From Rhabdobacter roseus (GTDB lineage Bacteria > Bacteroidota > Bacteroidia > Cytophagales > Spirosomataceae): a stretch of 64,000 bases of DNA. Positions 7,726 through 17,205 of this stretch are shown one piece after another. The DNA lies in the NCBI RefSeq assembly GCF_014202275.1, contig NZ_JACHGF010000001.1, positions 1,134,713-1,198,712 on the forward strand, in the 5' to 3' direction. The stretch's first letter is position 1. Each line of letters opens with the position of its first letter. The notes beneath the pieces are model-generated. The model saw only the letters and a list, made by a program, of their open reading frames with translations. It did no database searches and was not told the DNA's origin. The translations under genes were made by a program, and so were the position numbers.

Positions 7726-8277
7726 TTAAAACGTCATGGGTACTTCCACCAGCGCATCCTCCCAGCCCAGGTACATGGTACCCTGGTTGCCTTCGCCCGC
7801 AAACTGGATGGAGAAATGCTCGATGGTACTTGGTGCTTTTTTAACCGGCACGGTGACGCGCAGCACGTCGTTTTTTTCCTGGTACTTGAAAGCCCCCCAG
7901 TAGTCCAGGTCGGAGTTAAAGATAAGCGTCCATTCTTTCTCGTTCGGAATGGCGAAGAGGGAGTACGTTCCGGCCTTTATTTTTTTGCCCTGAATGGTGG
8001 CGTCCTGATAAAACTTGATCTCCGTGTTTTCGTTGGCACCCAGCCGCCACACTTTTCCGTAGGGGGCGAGCTTCTCAAATACGGGCCGGTCTTTCTTAGC
8101 CGGACGGCTGTACGTAACCCGTACCTTGGCGGTTTCGCCGTCTTTGCGCACATTGGTGAAGCGGTCGGGGAAGTAGGCCATGTCCATGGGGCTGGCATCG
8201 ACGCCCCGGAAGGTGATCTGGGCCTCAGCGCAGAGTGATACTACGGTAAGCGCCAGGCAAAGTACTGCTGTTTTCAT
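7726..8277 (-). CDS. DUF2911 secreted protein
   Basis: The 183-residue protein has a signal peptide (MKTAVLCLALTVVSLCAEAQ) and the conserved DUF2911 core. This includes KVRVTYSRPAKKDRPVFE, then WRLGANENTEIKFYQD, then GTYSLFAIPNEKEWTLIFN and a final strand pair around the EHFSIQFAG segment. DUF2911 proteins are common secreted or periplasmic proteins of Bacteroidota without a proven function. The gene stands alone, followed by a motif-containing terminator. The divergent neighbour is the NagX-like gene at 8502. Confidence 0.9.
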   Translation of the reverse strand: MKTAVLCLALTVVSLCAEAQITFRGVDASPMDMAYFPDRFTNVRKDGETAKVRVTYSRPAKKDRPVFEKLAPYGKVWRLGANENTEIKFYQDATIQGKKIKAGTYSLFAIPNEKEWTLIFNSDLDYWGAFKYQEKNDVLRVTVPVKKAPSTIEHFSIQFAGEGNQGTMYLGWEDALVEVPMTF

Positions 8278-8364
8278 GCGTTTGAGAAATGGTTAAGGTT
8301 GAAATCCGTTTCAATATACAACATTAGCCCCGAACCGCGGAACCGCCTGCCGACGAATTTTTGG

Positions 8365-8414
8365 GTACCTGGCCCACACAAGTACCCCGAAGCGCCGGGT
8401 GCCAGGTACTTTTA
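8365..8414. repeat. Inverted repeat in divergent intergenic region
   Basis: GTACCTGGC (8365-8373) and GCCAGGTAC (8401-8409) are perfect complements. An inner ACCCcgaagcgccGGGT hairpin lies between them, and TTTTA follows on the plus strand. No plus-strand gene ends here, so a terminator role is doubtful. It is another paired occurrence of the GGTAC motif. Confidence 0.4.
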
Positions 8415-8501
8415 TCTTGAAAAGCGGTACTAAAAATAAGTACAAAGTACCTTTCGTAGCCTTTGTATGATCAAAAGTACCCTTTCTTCCGACCCTACCT
8501 T

Positions 8502-9622
8502 ATGATCACGGCAACGGCACCGCCTTCTACTACCGCGCGCTCCACCCGGCTCGAATCGCTCGACGCCCTGCGGGGGTTTGACATGCTTTTTATTTCCGGC
8601 GCAGGTACCTTCATCAGTCTGCTGCACGGCCGCACCGCCTACCCCTGGGTAGACGCCCTGGCCGATCAGTTTGAGCACCCCGACTGGCACGGCTTTACGT
8701 TTTACGACTTCATCTTTCCGTTGTTTCTGTTCATGGCGGGCGTGTCGCTGGCCTACAGCCTGGCGCAGGGGCGGGCCCTACAGGTACCCTGTACCGCAAA
8801 GTAGCCAAGCGGGCGCTGATCTTGTTTGGGTTGGGTATTTTGTACAAAAACGCCCCCGTTGATTTCTTCGACCCGGCGCATATCCGCTACGGCAGCGTGC
8901 TGGGGCGCATCGGGCTGGCTACGTTGTTTGCCACGTTTCTGTACCTGAACTTCTCGGCGCGGCAGCGTTTGGGCTGGGTGGCGGGGATTTTGCTGCTGTA
9001 CTACGCGGCGCTGTTTTGGGTACCCGTGCCCGGCTACGGCGCGGGCGACCTTTCCCTGGAAGGAAACCTCATGGGCTGGCTCGACCGCCACCTGATGCCC
9101 GGTCGGCTCAAGCAAGGTACCTACGACGAGCTGGCCCTCAGTACCCACCTGCCCGCCTTTTGCCTTACCATCCTGGGTACTTTGGCCGGAGACCTGCTAC
9201 GCGGCGAGCGTCCGGCGTTGGGCAAGGTACGTCAGCTGGTACTTTGGGGTCTGGCGGGCGTAGGGGTGGGGCTGGTCTGGAACCTGCACCTACCCATCAA
9301 CAAGCACCTGTGGTCGGGCTCGTTTATTGCCCTCACGGCCGGGATGGCGTTTTTGTTCCTGGCGCTGTTCTACTGGCTCATCGACGTGCGCGGCTACACC
9401 CGCTGGGCTTTTTTCTTCAAAGTGATTGGGATGAACTCCCTGGTGATCTACCTCACCTACCGCTTCGTGGATTTTGGGTATACGTCGCGGCTGCTCTTCG
9501 AGGGCTTCTACCAGTACCTGTCCGAAACCTGGCAGCCGGTTTGCAACGCCCTGGGCGCGCTCTTGCTGGTGTGGCTGTTCTTGTATTTTTTGTATCGAAA
9601 CAAGATTTTTGTAAAGGTGTAG
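8502..9622 (+). pseudogene. Frameshifted NagX/HGSNAT-like membrane acyltransferase
   Basis: Two frames, 8502-8804 and 8822-9622, together give a ~373-residue protein of the heparan-alpha-glucosaminide N-acetyltransferase-like (COG4299, DUF5009/NagX) family. The first frame has RLESLDALRGFDMLFISG and FTFYDFIFPLFLFMAGVSLAYS, the second LYRKVAKRALILFGLGILYK and many further membrane segments. One missing base near 8782, in the aggtaccctgtaccgc stretch, causes the break: adding a G gives continuous Q-G-T-L-Y-R-K. An intact relative lies at 41163-42260, with the same LRGF and F(I/L)FPLFLFMAGVS-type motifs. It may be a real mutation or an assembly error. Confidence 0.8.
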
Positions 9623-9730
9623 ATGAGTGTCATACAATACTTTTTTGTAGATTTACCCGCTCTTCTCGCTGCGGGTACTTCGGTCACCGTGGGGGAGGGT
9701 ACTATTTATCCACCCAAACAAAAACATTCC

Positions 9731-12700
9731 ATGCCAAAAGTTTCTCCTGTCTTGCCTGGCAAGACCGTCCAATCCCTGTTTAGCCGCCAATGGCTCTTCG
9801 TTTTCCTCTTAGCGTTTTGCTGCTTTACGTTCGTACAGGCTCAGCCGGGCCTCGTGGCTTCCTATCCGTTCGACGGTACGTTTAGCGACCAGAGCGACTA
9901 CGCCAATCACGCCCTAGCTACCGGTAATCCTACGTTCACCACCGACCGCCACGGGCAGGCGGGCCGCGCCCTGAGCCTGAGTGGTTGCGGAAATGCGCAA
10001 TTTCTGCGGGTGCCTCATTCCGCCAGCTTGCAACTAAGCCAGGGCGCCACGTTTGCGTTTTGGGCCAAAATTGACCTCAGCAGCGGCATGGACCCCGGCA
10101 CGGGTACCTGCAACGTCAACGGGCGGCAGGTGTTTTTCTCCAAGGCCGGCGACGGCTGGGGTACTTCGCGGCCCGGCATTCAGGGGCTTACCTACCCCCA
10201 AAGCGGTCAGCAGCGCCTGGACTTTGAATCGTCTACCAATTCGGGCCAGGTAAATACGGGTACGTTGCGGCCCTTGCCCGGCGCGGCTTGGCACCACTAC
10301 GCCTACGTGCTCAGTACCTCGCAGGTGCGACTGTTTGTAGATGGCCAGCTGGTACATACGCAGGCCGTTTCGCTCTCCTTTGCCGAGGCCAACGGCCAGG
10401 ATCTGTACCTGGGCGTGATGGGCCCCAAAACCGCCCCCGTGCTGGGCGTTACCTACTGGTACCCGCTGGCGGGTGCCCTGGACGACTTCCGGGTATTCAA
10501 TCGGGCGCTCACCGACGAAGAAATAAGTACCGTCTATACCGCCGACTGCGACCCCGTAGCGGTACTGCCCGCGGGCGACGTTACGATCTGTGACGGCCAG
10601 CAGGTACTTTTGCAAGCCAGCCTTCCGGCCAACGTACAGGCGCAGTGGCTCCGCAACGGCCAGCCCATCCCGCAGGCTACGCTGGATAGCCTCCTGGTGA
10701 CGCAGTCAGGGGCTTACCAGGTGGAGGCAACACCCCGCGAGGGCCTGCCGTACTTGGCCATGCCGGGGCCGGGAAGTACCCTCAACGACCTGCAATTTGT
10801 GGGAGGTACCTCCGGCTGGATTGTGGGCGATCACGGTACGTTGCTCAAAACCACCAACGGAAGTACCTGGGACACCATCCCGACGGGCCGGACCGAGCAC
10901 CTCTACGCCGTCCATTTTGTCAATACGCAGATCGGCTGGATGGGCGGGGCCAGCGGGCTGCTGCTGAAATCGACCAACGGAGGTACTTCCTGGAGCCCGC
11001 AGAGCCTGCCCGTGACGGGTAGTGTGCAGAAAATCCAGTTTTTCAGCGAGCAGGCAGGCTACGTCCTGGCCGACCGCCTTTTGTTCAAAACCACCAACGG
11101 CGGCAGTACCTGGACCACCGTCACGCTTCCCACGGCCTCCGGCCTGGAGGACATCGCTTTTGTGGATGCGGATTTTGGCTGGATAGCTTCGGATACACAG
11201 ATTTATAAAACGGAAAATGGCGGAAGTACCTGGAGCTTGCAAAAGACCGTGACGGCTTGTTTGTTAAGCAAAACCGAGAAAGTATACGCCCTGGATCGAA
11301 ATAGCTGCTGGGCTTTTTACACGGTCTGTCCGAATAATTTACTGACTACGGCCCTTGTAAGAACCTCAAACGGAGGAGCAACGTGGACGGAGCACAATAT
11401 AGTTGTTCCGGCTAATTTTCCGTCCCCTTTTACCGTGGCCGACGTGCAGTTTACAGACGTTCAGAATGGCTATGCCATTGGAAGAGTTTTCAAGAGACAA
11501 TTTGCCTCCGGTCCTGGTGTGAACGGAGGAGCAGTGTTTAGGACTAGTGACGGTGGACAGACCTGGTCCATGGATTATGATAATCCTTATGAGACATATC
11601 CACTCAGTATTTCTTTCCGCAACTCGTCGACAGGCTTGGTGGTAGGCCGAGGGGGGCTGATGGTAAATGTATATAGCGCTGGCGGGATTTATAATAACTA
11701 TTTTACGCGAACCTACCAAAATCTTAACTCCGTGGCGGGCGTTGGAAACTACCTCTTGGCGGTGGGTGGAACCGCCCGGGATACCGAAAATGGTCCTCAC
11801 CCCGACTCAAGGGCCGTCACGCTGACCTCAACTTCGGCGGGACAGTCCTGGACGAAGCAGGAAAATATGAATGCCTATACGCTTTATCAAGTCAAATTCA
11901 AAAACAATCAGTTTGGCTGGAGGGTAGGGTATGGGGTGCTCAGTAGAACCACCGACGGCGGCGCTACCTGGAACGACTTCTACGGAAATACAATGCCGCA
12001 GGCCAAGCGTTTTATTATTTCCAAAGCCTACTTCCAGACGGAAACTACGGGTTGGTATCTTCTCCGAAATACTAGTTTCGGTCCGGCTTCACTCTACCGT
12101 TTCTCAGGTACTTCGCAGACGTTAGAAAATGTACCCTACAAAGACGCAAACGATCCCTACGAAACCACCCTACTCGACCTGCAATTTGTCAACGACAACG
12201 TAGGCTTTGTAACGACGAGCAACGGGAAGCTCATCAAAACTACCAACGGCGGCACTACCTGGACGGTACACCTGGTGAAAGCCAACCACCGCCTGAGCAG
12301 CTGCTTCTTCGTTTCGGAGCAGGTAGGTTGGGTACTTGGGGAAAACGGGCTGGTGCTCAAAACCACCAACGGCGGCCAAAGCTGGACCGAGCAGCCCACG
12401 GGCTTTGCGGTGAGCCTGAACGGCCTTAATTTCCTCTCGGAGCAGGTGGGGTACGTCGTCGGGGGCGGAGGTACTTTGCTCAAAACTACCAACGGAGGTA
12501 CTTCCTGGAGCCGCATCACGACGGGTACTTTCAATACCCTCAACGACATCAACTTCAGCACGCCGGGCCAGGCCTGGATCGTGGGTGAGTGGGGAACGGT
12601 CCTGAAATTCGACGCCGCGCAGTCCAGCTGCACATCTACCTCCCTGGCCGTGAACGTCACCGTGACGCCAGGAGGCGTGTGTGAATCGGTGGCCAGTGGC

Positions 12701-12877
12701 GCCTGGGGCAACGCCGCCACCTGGGGCTGCGGACGGGTACCTTTAGTCTGTGACCAGGTCATCATCAGTCCCAACCACGTGGTTTCGCTCAGCGACGTGG
12801 CGCAGGTACGCGGGGTGGAGATCCGGCAAAACGGGCAACTCTCGCTTCAGGGCGGCAACCTGCTGGTTGACAATTAG
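9731..12877 (+). CDS. Secreted LamG plus Ycf48/BNR-like repeat protein
   Basis: The 1048-residue protein starts at the ATG before MPKVSPVLPGKT, followed by a signal segment ending FVQAQ. A LamG/concanavalin-like domain spans ~40-235 (LVASYPFDGTFSDQS to GALDDFRVFNRALTDEEI). A short Ig-like stretch (ICDGQQVLLQASLPANVQAQWLRNGQPI) follows. Then come many Ycf48-type propeller repeats, each with TTNGGxTW and VGDxGTLLKTTNG, and a C-terminal G8-like segment (SGAWGNAATWGCGRVP). It is probably a cell-surface adhesion or binding protein. The block 11230-12105 is free of GGTAC motifs, unlike the flanking repeats. Confidence 0.8.
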   Translation: MPKVSPVLPGKTVQSLFSRQWLFVFLLAFCCFTFVQAQPGLVASYPFDGTFSDQSDYANHALATGNPTFTTDRHGQAGRALSLSGCGNAQFLRVPHSASLQLSQGATFAFWAKIDLSSGMDPGTGTCNVNGRQVFFSKAGDGWGTSRPGIQGLTYPQSGQQRLDFESSTNSGQVNTGTLRPLPGAAWHHYAYVLSTSQVRLFVDGQLVHTQAVSLSFAEANGQDLYLGVMGPKTAPVLGVTYWYPLAGALDDFRVFNRALTDEEISTVYTADCDPVAVLPAGDVTICDGQQVLLQASLPANVQAQWLRNGQPIPQATLDSLLVTQSGAYQVEATPREGLPYLAMPGPGSTLNDLQFVGGTSGWIVGDHGTLLKTTNGSTWDTIPTGRTEHLYAVHFVNTQIGWMGGASGLLLKSTNGGTSWSPQSLPVTGSVQKIQFFSEQAGYVLADRLLFKTTNGGSTWTTVTLPTASGLEDIAFVDADFGWIASDTQIYKTENGGSTWSLQKTVTACLLSKTEKVYALDRNSCWAFYTVCPNNLLTTALVRTSNGGATWTEHNIVVPANFPSPFTVADVQFTDVQNGYAIGRVFKRQFASGPGVNGGAVFRTSDGGQTWSMDYDNPYETYPLSISFRNSSTGLVVGRGGLMVNVYSAGGIYNNYFTRTYQNLNSVAGVGNYLLAVGGTARDTENGPHPDSRAVTLTSTSAGQSWTKQENMNAYTLYQVKFKNNQFGWRVGYGVLSRTTDGGATWNDFYGNTMPQAKRFIISKAYFQTETTGWYLLRNTSFGPASLYRFSGTSQTLENVPYKDANDPYETTLLDLQFVNDNVGFVTTSNGKLIKTTNGGTTWTVHLVKANHRLSSCFFVSEQVGWVLGENGLVLKTTNGGQSWTEQPTGFAVSLNGLNFLSEQVGYVVGGGGTLLKTTNGGTSWSRITTGTFNTLNDINFSTPGQAWIVGEWGTVLKFDAAQSSCTSTSLAVNVTVTPGGVCESVASGAWGNAATWGCGRVPLVCDQVIISPNHVVSLSDVAQVRGVEIRQNGQLSLQGGNLLVDN

Positions 12878-12899
12878 TAAACAACAAAGTACCCACAAA

Positions 12900-12947
12900 A
12901 AAGTACCTTTGGGCGGCCCGGCGGCGGCTCAAAGGTACTTTCTTTTT
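12900..12947 (+). terminator. Intrinsic terminator
   Basis: Arms AAAGTACCTTTG (12900-12911) and CAAAGGTACTTT (12930-12941) pair perfectly over 12 bp around a GC-rich loop. They are followed by a T-rich tract (tctttttat). It ends the large LamG/Ycf48 gene and is built from the AAGTACC/GGTACTT motif. Confidence 0.75.
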
Positions 12948-12992
12948 ATCTTGCGGGCTGAAAAGTAACTTTATCAACTAACCTACTTCGAC

Positions 12993-13394
12993 ATGACTCC
13001 CCTAGACATCGTGAAGCAATACTACGCGTACTTTAACCAACAAAACTGGCAGGGTATGCTAAGCCTGGTACATCCCGAAGTACGGCACGAGCCCAACCAG
13101 GGCGAGGCGCGCATCGGCCTGGATAAGTTCCGGGAGTTTCTGCAACTCATGGACGAGAGCTACGAAGAAACCCTCACCGAGCAGGTCTTTTTTACGGCTT
13201 CCGACGAGAGCCCGCGCATCGCGACGGAGTTTGTGGTCAATGGTATTTACAAAAAAGGCGAAGAAGGTTTCCCCGAGGCGTGCAACCAGCCGTACGTACT
13301 ACCGGCTGCGGCCTTTCTGGAGGTACGTGACGGCAAGATCAGCCGCGTAACGACCTACTACAACCTGCCGCTCTGGATCAAGCTGGTGTCCTAA
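12993..13394 (+). CDS. SnoaL-like / NTF2-family protein
   Basis: The 133-residue protein has the N-terminal helix and hairpin of the NTF2-like superfamily (SnoaL/ketosteroid-isomerase-like): MTPLDIVKQYYAYFNQQNWQGM then LVHPEVRHEPNQG, a middle strand DESPRIATEFVVNG and a C-terminal strand pair DGKISRVTTYYNLPLWIKLV. There is no signal peptide. Family members are small-molecule isomerases, hydrolases or ligand-binding proteins, so the substrate cannot be predicted. It is the first of two plus-strand genes, with the acetyltransferase 33 nt downstream, so they may form an operon. Confidence 0.85.
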   Translation: MTPLDIVKQYYAYFNQQNWQGMLSLVHPEVRHEPNQGEARIGLDKFREFLQLMDESYEETLTEQVFFTASDESPRIATEFVVNGIYKKGEEGFPEACNQPYVLPAAAFLEVRDGKISRVTTYYNLPLWIKLVS

Positions 13395-13427
13395 AAACGA
13401 CCTTAAAGGGTACTTGAATGGCTATTT

Positions 13428-14018
13428 ATGGAGCTTTCTTTTGTGACCAAAAAAGGCCCGGAGATCGAGGCGGTATTTGACGATCTGGCCCGGCTCCGGA
13501 TCGCCGTCTTTCGCGATTTCCCCTACCTGTACGAGGGCTCGCTCGACTACGAGCGCGAGTACCTACGTACCTACCCACGGGCGGAGCGCTCGTTTCTGTT
13601 GGCGGTGTACCAGCAGCAGCAGATGGTGGGGGCTACCACCTGCCTACCTTTGCTCGACGAAACCGACGAAATCCGCCAGCCGTTTGAAGCGGCCGGTTTC
13701 GACCTCGGTTCCATTTTTTATTTTGGAGAAAGTATCCTGCTGCCCGCCTTTCGCGGGCAGGGGCTGGGGCATCGGTTTTTTGATGAGCGCGAAGCGCACG
13801 CGGCCCGCTTCGGTACCTACCAGGCGACCTGCTTCTGCTCCGTGGAGCGCCCGGCGAATCATCCCGCCCGCCCCGCCGACTACCGCTCCAACGACGCCTT
13901 CTGGACCAAGCGGGGCTACCGGCCGGTCCCTTCGCTGCAAAGTACCCTCTCCTGGCCCGACTTGGGCGAGACCCGCGCTACGCCCAAAACCATGCAGTAC
14001 TGGATGCGCCCGCTGTGA
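13428..14018 (+). CDS. GNAT-family acetyltransferase
   Basis: The 196-residue protein carries a GNAT core. The donor-binding motif A appears as ILLPAFRGQGLGHRFFDERE, matching the R/Q-G-x-G/A acetyl-CoA pyrophosphate-binding consensus. It is preceded by the strand SIFYFGES and an N-terminal RLRIAVFRDFPYLYEGS. The C-terminal strand QATCFCSVERPANHP includes a variable acceptor region. The substrate is unknown. It lies 33 nt after the SnoaL-like gene and ends 23 nt before the convergent acetolactate decarboxylase gene, with motif repeats AGGTAC and GTACCT in the gap. Confidence 0.8.
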   Translation: MELSFVTKKGPEIEAVFDDLARLRIAVFRDFPYLYEGSLDYEREYLRTYPRAERSFLLAVYQQQQMVGATTCLPLLDETDEIRQPFEAAGFDLGSIFYFGESILLPAFRGQGLGHRFFDEREAHAARFGTYQATCFCSVERPANHPARPADYRSNDAFWTKRGYRPVPSLQSTLSWPDLGETRATPKTMQYWMRPL

Positions 14019-14041
14019 GGTACCTTGCCGTGGAAGTACCT

Positions 14042-14779
14042 TTATTTGATGGGTTTGTTGAGGTCGATGTTTTGCTGGAGGCGGGGCTCGGGTAGGTGTA
14101 CGCGCAGCTCCTCGGCGTAGTCAATCTCGATCCGTACCCGGCCAATCCGGCAGTCGTCGACGTGGCCGCCGCCGTCACGGTTTTGGGTGGTGAAGTGAAA
14201 GTGGTAGTTGGGGCTGTTAAGTACCTCCGCCGACCGCGGCGTAAAAAAGCCCACGATGGTACCTTCCACGCCGGAGCGCTCAAAGTTTTTCTTTCCAATC
14301 TTGCGGGTCGGCTTGTACGGCTTTTGCTGCTCTTCGTAGCAGAAGTACTTTATTTGGTCAAAAGTACCCGTGATTTTAATCGCCGCAAACGCATTGTGGT
14401 CCAGCAGCGTATCCAGTACCGCCTGGAGCTTTTTGAGGCTGAGCTTCTCGCTGAGCTCGATGGTTTTTTGGGCTTTGAAATGCTTTGTAACGCCAAAGAC
14501 CACCCGGGCGTCGTCGGGTAGGGTAATGGCTTCGCCGTCGGCCGAGAAGCCGTAGGGCGTACCGTCGAGGTAGATAAGCTCGTACTTGAGCTTATCGATA
14601 CTACCCAGGCCAAAATCCCCGTTTTTTTTAAAGTCACGAACGGTCATGACGCCGTCGTACTGCCCCAGGTGCACGGCGCGGTTCAGGGTAGTGTAGAAGA
14701 GTACGTCGGGTTGGGCCTGGGCCGGGGCAGCAAACAGTAGCGCGGCTCCGCCGAGCGCAGCCAGTAGGTATAATTTCAT
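14042..14779 (-). CDS. budA: Secreted alpha-acetolactate decarboxylase
   Basis: The 245-residue protein converts (S)-2-acetolactate to acetoin in the family's known reaction. The family shape is clear: GDFGLGSIDKLKYELIYLDG (54-73), a central VFGVTKHF and IKITGTFDQIKY (~135-145), then GTIVGFFTP and NYHFHFTTQNRDGGGHVDD. The zinc ligands of the family map to His193, His195 and His206 (spacing H-x-H-x10-H). Glu67 fits the conserved glutamate. The arginine usually seen in the VRSV-like segment is not evident here (sequence KYFCY). An N-terminal signal peptide (to AQAQ) suggests export. No acetolactate synthase gene lies in the window. Confidence 0.8.
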   Translation of the reverse strand: MKLYLLAALGGAALLFAAPAQAQPDVLFYTTLNRAVHLGQYDGVMTVRDFKKNGDFGLGSIDKLKYELIYLDGTPYGFSADGEAITLPDDARVVFGVTKHFKAQKTIELSEKLSLKKLQAVLDTLLDHNAFAAIKITGTFDQIKYFCYEEQQKPYKPTRKIGKKNFERSGVEGTIVGFFTPRSAEVLNSPNYHFHFTTQNRDGGGHVDDCRIGRVRIEIDYAEELRVHLPEPRLQQNIDLNKPIK

Positions 14780-14847
14780 AAGTTCCTGGTTTGTTGATTC
14801 AGGAATTTAACCCCGTTCCGCCCCGTTTTGTTGGCACGAGAGGTACC

Positions 14848-17205
14848 TTAGTCCGGCTTCACGTAGTGGCTGATCACCTGCAGGAGGTGGTTGGGGTTGA
14901 AGGGTTTCACCACCACGTCGTTGATGCCAATGGCCAGTACTTTCTCGGTCACATCCAGGGCCATGCTGGCCGTGAGCGCAATGATGGGAAGCGTTTCGCC
15001 CCGCTCGCGGAGTCGCCGGGTCGCTTCGTAGCCATCCATAACCGGCATGTGCAGGTCCATGAGTACCAGCTGGTGGCGGCTTGGGTCGAGTAGGTCCAGG
15101 GCTTCCTGGCCGTTTTTGGCTACTTCCGACTCCGCCCCCCAGCGTTTCAGGAAGTTTTGTACCACCAGGATATTCATGCTATTATCTTCTACAACCAGAA
15201 TGCTCACGCCTTCCAGGGGCTTTTCGGACGCAGTAACGGGCGGCGGCGACGGCTTCTCGGTCGGAAGTTCGTGAGCGAGGGGAAAGGTTTGGGTAAAATA
15301 AAAAGTGGAGCCCACGCCTACTTCGCTGGCTACCCGCAGCGTGACGCCCTGTAGCTCCAGAATCCGCTTGCTGATGGCCAGTCCGAGGCCGGTTCCGCTG
15401 AAGCCCCGGGTAGCGGAAGAATCTATCTGGGTGAAGCGTTCAAAGATCAGTTTTTGCTTTTCTGCAGGTATACCAATTCCCGTATCTTCTACCGAAAAGT
15501 GGAGCGTACTATTTTCCTGATCCTGCTTTTCTACCTTGATCCGAAGCTCTACGCCGCCTTCGTGGGTAAATTTAATAGCATTTTGCACCAGGTTACTAAG
15601 TACCTGCGAAATTCGGGTTTTGTCGGCAAGTACCTGCTGCGTCAGGCTGGGGTCCAGGTTTAATGTGAGCGTAATACCCGCTTCGTGCGCGGCGGCCTCC
15701 AAGCTAGAGATAAGGTGACGCGCTATATCAGGAATGGACACGGGCTCCTGCACGAACATGATTTTACCGGCCTCGATCTTGTTGAAATCAAGGATGTCGT
15801 TGACGATACTCAGCAAATTATTCCCCGAAAACAGCAACGCATCCAAGTGCTTTTTTTGGTCGGGCCGCGGATCGTCCTTCATGAGCAGGTGCGTCATGCC
15901 GATGACGGAGTTGAGCGGCGTCCGGATCTCGTGGCTCATCGTGCTTAGAAATTCACTTTTGGTCCTCAGGCCCAGCTCTGCTTCCTCCTTGGCTTTTTTG
16001 AGCGTCGTGGAAAAGCGGAAGGATAAAATGAGGGATTGCAGGAAGAAAAAGCTAAGGTACCCCAGGAAGATCACCAGTTTGGAGGGCGTAAACAAACCGA
16101 AATACTCCAGCATGATCACTAATATGATGATGAGCAGGCAGCCCGAGCTTAACAAGGCGTACTGCGCCCCCGACCGCCTATGCCGCACCGCCTGCACGTG
16201 CACGTAAAAAGCACTGCCAATGTAAAAGAAGAGAAGCCCCAGAAAAGGATTAATGAGGTAGGTAAAAATGGTGGGAGGAGTGAGCAGGGTAATGAAGGTA
16301 AAAAGCAGACCAATGCCCGCCATGCTATAATACAGCGTTCGGTTGGCGTCTTCGGGGTACAGCGCCCGGGTGTAAAGTACAAACATGGTCACGGCCAGAA
16401 ACAGCGACAGGTACTCGGCATGAAGGGTCAGCGCCCAGGGCAGATCCGGGAAGAGGGAATGGAGCGCATAATTTCGGGTTCCGAAGGGACGGTAGCTGTA
16501 AAAAAGGCAAAAGAAAGAAAAATAGAGGATGTAGTAGTTGCTACGGCCAAAAAGGAACAAACCCAAAAAGAAAAGCCCACCCATAAACAGACACCCGCCC
16601 AGGAAGTAGTCGAAGGCGTCATCAATGTCTTTATGCAAGCGTAGCGAAGCCAGCGAGCCAACCGTAATACTTTTATATGGCCCACCTTTGCTATGGTGAA
16701 AATTGGCGACTTGGAGCCTGAGTCGGATCGTATCGGTGGCGGGCAGCGGACTGAGCTGTGTAGACCAGTAGGGCTTGGTAGTAGCGCGGCTAGTACCGGG
16801 TACGCCGTTCTGGGCAATCACCTCCCCGTTGGCGTAGAGCCGGTACGCGCAGTACACGTCCGGTACCCGCAAGGCCAGCGTCTCCGTGCTTTTGGGCATC
16901 AGTACCGTCAGCTCATAGGTAGCAAAACCTTGCGAGGGCAAGGGCTGTCCTTTCCAGGTGGTATTGCTCCAAAGGGTCGGGAAAGGAACATTTTCGTGGT
17001 AGTCGGGAGGGGAAGTAGGGGTGCGCAGGCTATTCCAGTATAGTTGCCAACTTCCGTTCAACACCACTTGGCTATCGGAAAGGTTTTTGGCTCTCAGGTC
17101 CAGGATAAGATGGTCGTTGCCTTGCGGAACAGCAATACAACATAGTGGCAAACCGAAGCTCACCAGCAACAAAAGGTACAGTAGGACTTTATTCGTGTAA
17201 AACAA
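14848..17205 (-). CDS. 7TMR-DISM hybrid histidine kinase/response regulator
   Basis: The 785-residue sensor has a signal peptide, an extracellular 7TMR-DISM-type domain (~40-175, with VPFPTLWSN and RLRLQVANFHHS), seven membrane segments (~195-400) and a HisKA domain with phospho-acceptor His425 in STMSHEIRTPLN. The ATP-binding HATPase domain includes NLVQNAIKFTHEGG, VEDTGIGIPAEKQKL and GTGLGLAISKRI. It ends in a REC domain with phospho-acceptor Asp717 in LVLMDLHMPVMDGYEATRRL. The ligand and the output regulator are unknown. It is a stand-alone gene with an AT-rich upstream region. Confidence 0.9.
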   Translation of the reverse strand: MFYTNKVLLYLLLLVSFGLPLCCIAVPQGNDHLILDLRAKNLSDSQVVLNGSWQLYWNSLRTPTSPPDYHENVPFPTLWSNTTWKGQPLPSQGFATYELTVLMPKSTETLALRVPDVYCAYRLYANGEVIAQNGVPGTSRATTKPYWSTQLSPLPATDTIRLRLQVANFHHSKGGPYKSITVGSLASLRLHKDIDDAFDYFLGGCLFMGGLFFLGLFLFGRSNYYILYFSFFCLFYSYRPFGTRNYALHSLFPDLPWALTLHAEYLSLFLAVTMFVLYTRALYPEDANRTLYYSMAGIGLLFTFITLLTPPTIFTYLINPFLGLLFFYIGSAFYVHVQAVRHRRSGAQYALLSSGCLLIIILVIMLEYFGLFTPSKLVIFLGYLSFFFLQSLILSFRFSTTLKKAKEEAELGLRTKSEFLSTMSHEIRTPLNSVIGMTHLLMKDDPRPDQKKHLDALLFSGNNLLSIVNDILDFNKIEAGKIMFVQEPVSIPDIARHLISSLEAAAHEAGITLTLNLDPSLTQQVLADKTRISQVLSNLVQNAIKFTHEGGVELRIKVEKQDQENSTLHFSVEDTGIGIPAEKQKLIFERFTQIDSSATRGFSGTGLGLAISKRILELQGVTLRVASEVGVGSTFYFTQTFPLAHELPTEKPSPPPVTASEKPLEGVSILVVEDNSMNILVVQNFLKRWGAESEVAKNGQEALDLLDPSRHQLVLMDLHMPVMDGYEATRRLRERGETLPIIALTASMALDVTEKVLAIGINDVVVKPFNPNHLLQVISHYVKPD

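Noticed and set aside
8463..8501. Upstream start (8463) for the NagX-like gene
   Set aside because: The 13 extra residues precede a better ATG at 8502; the hydrophilic leader is not seen in the relative at 41163.
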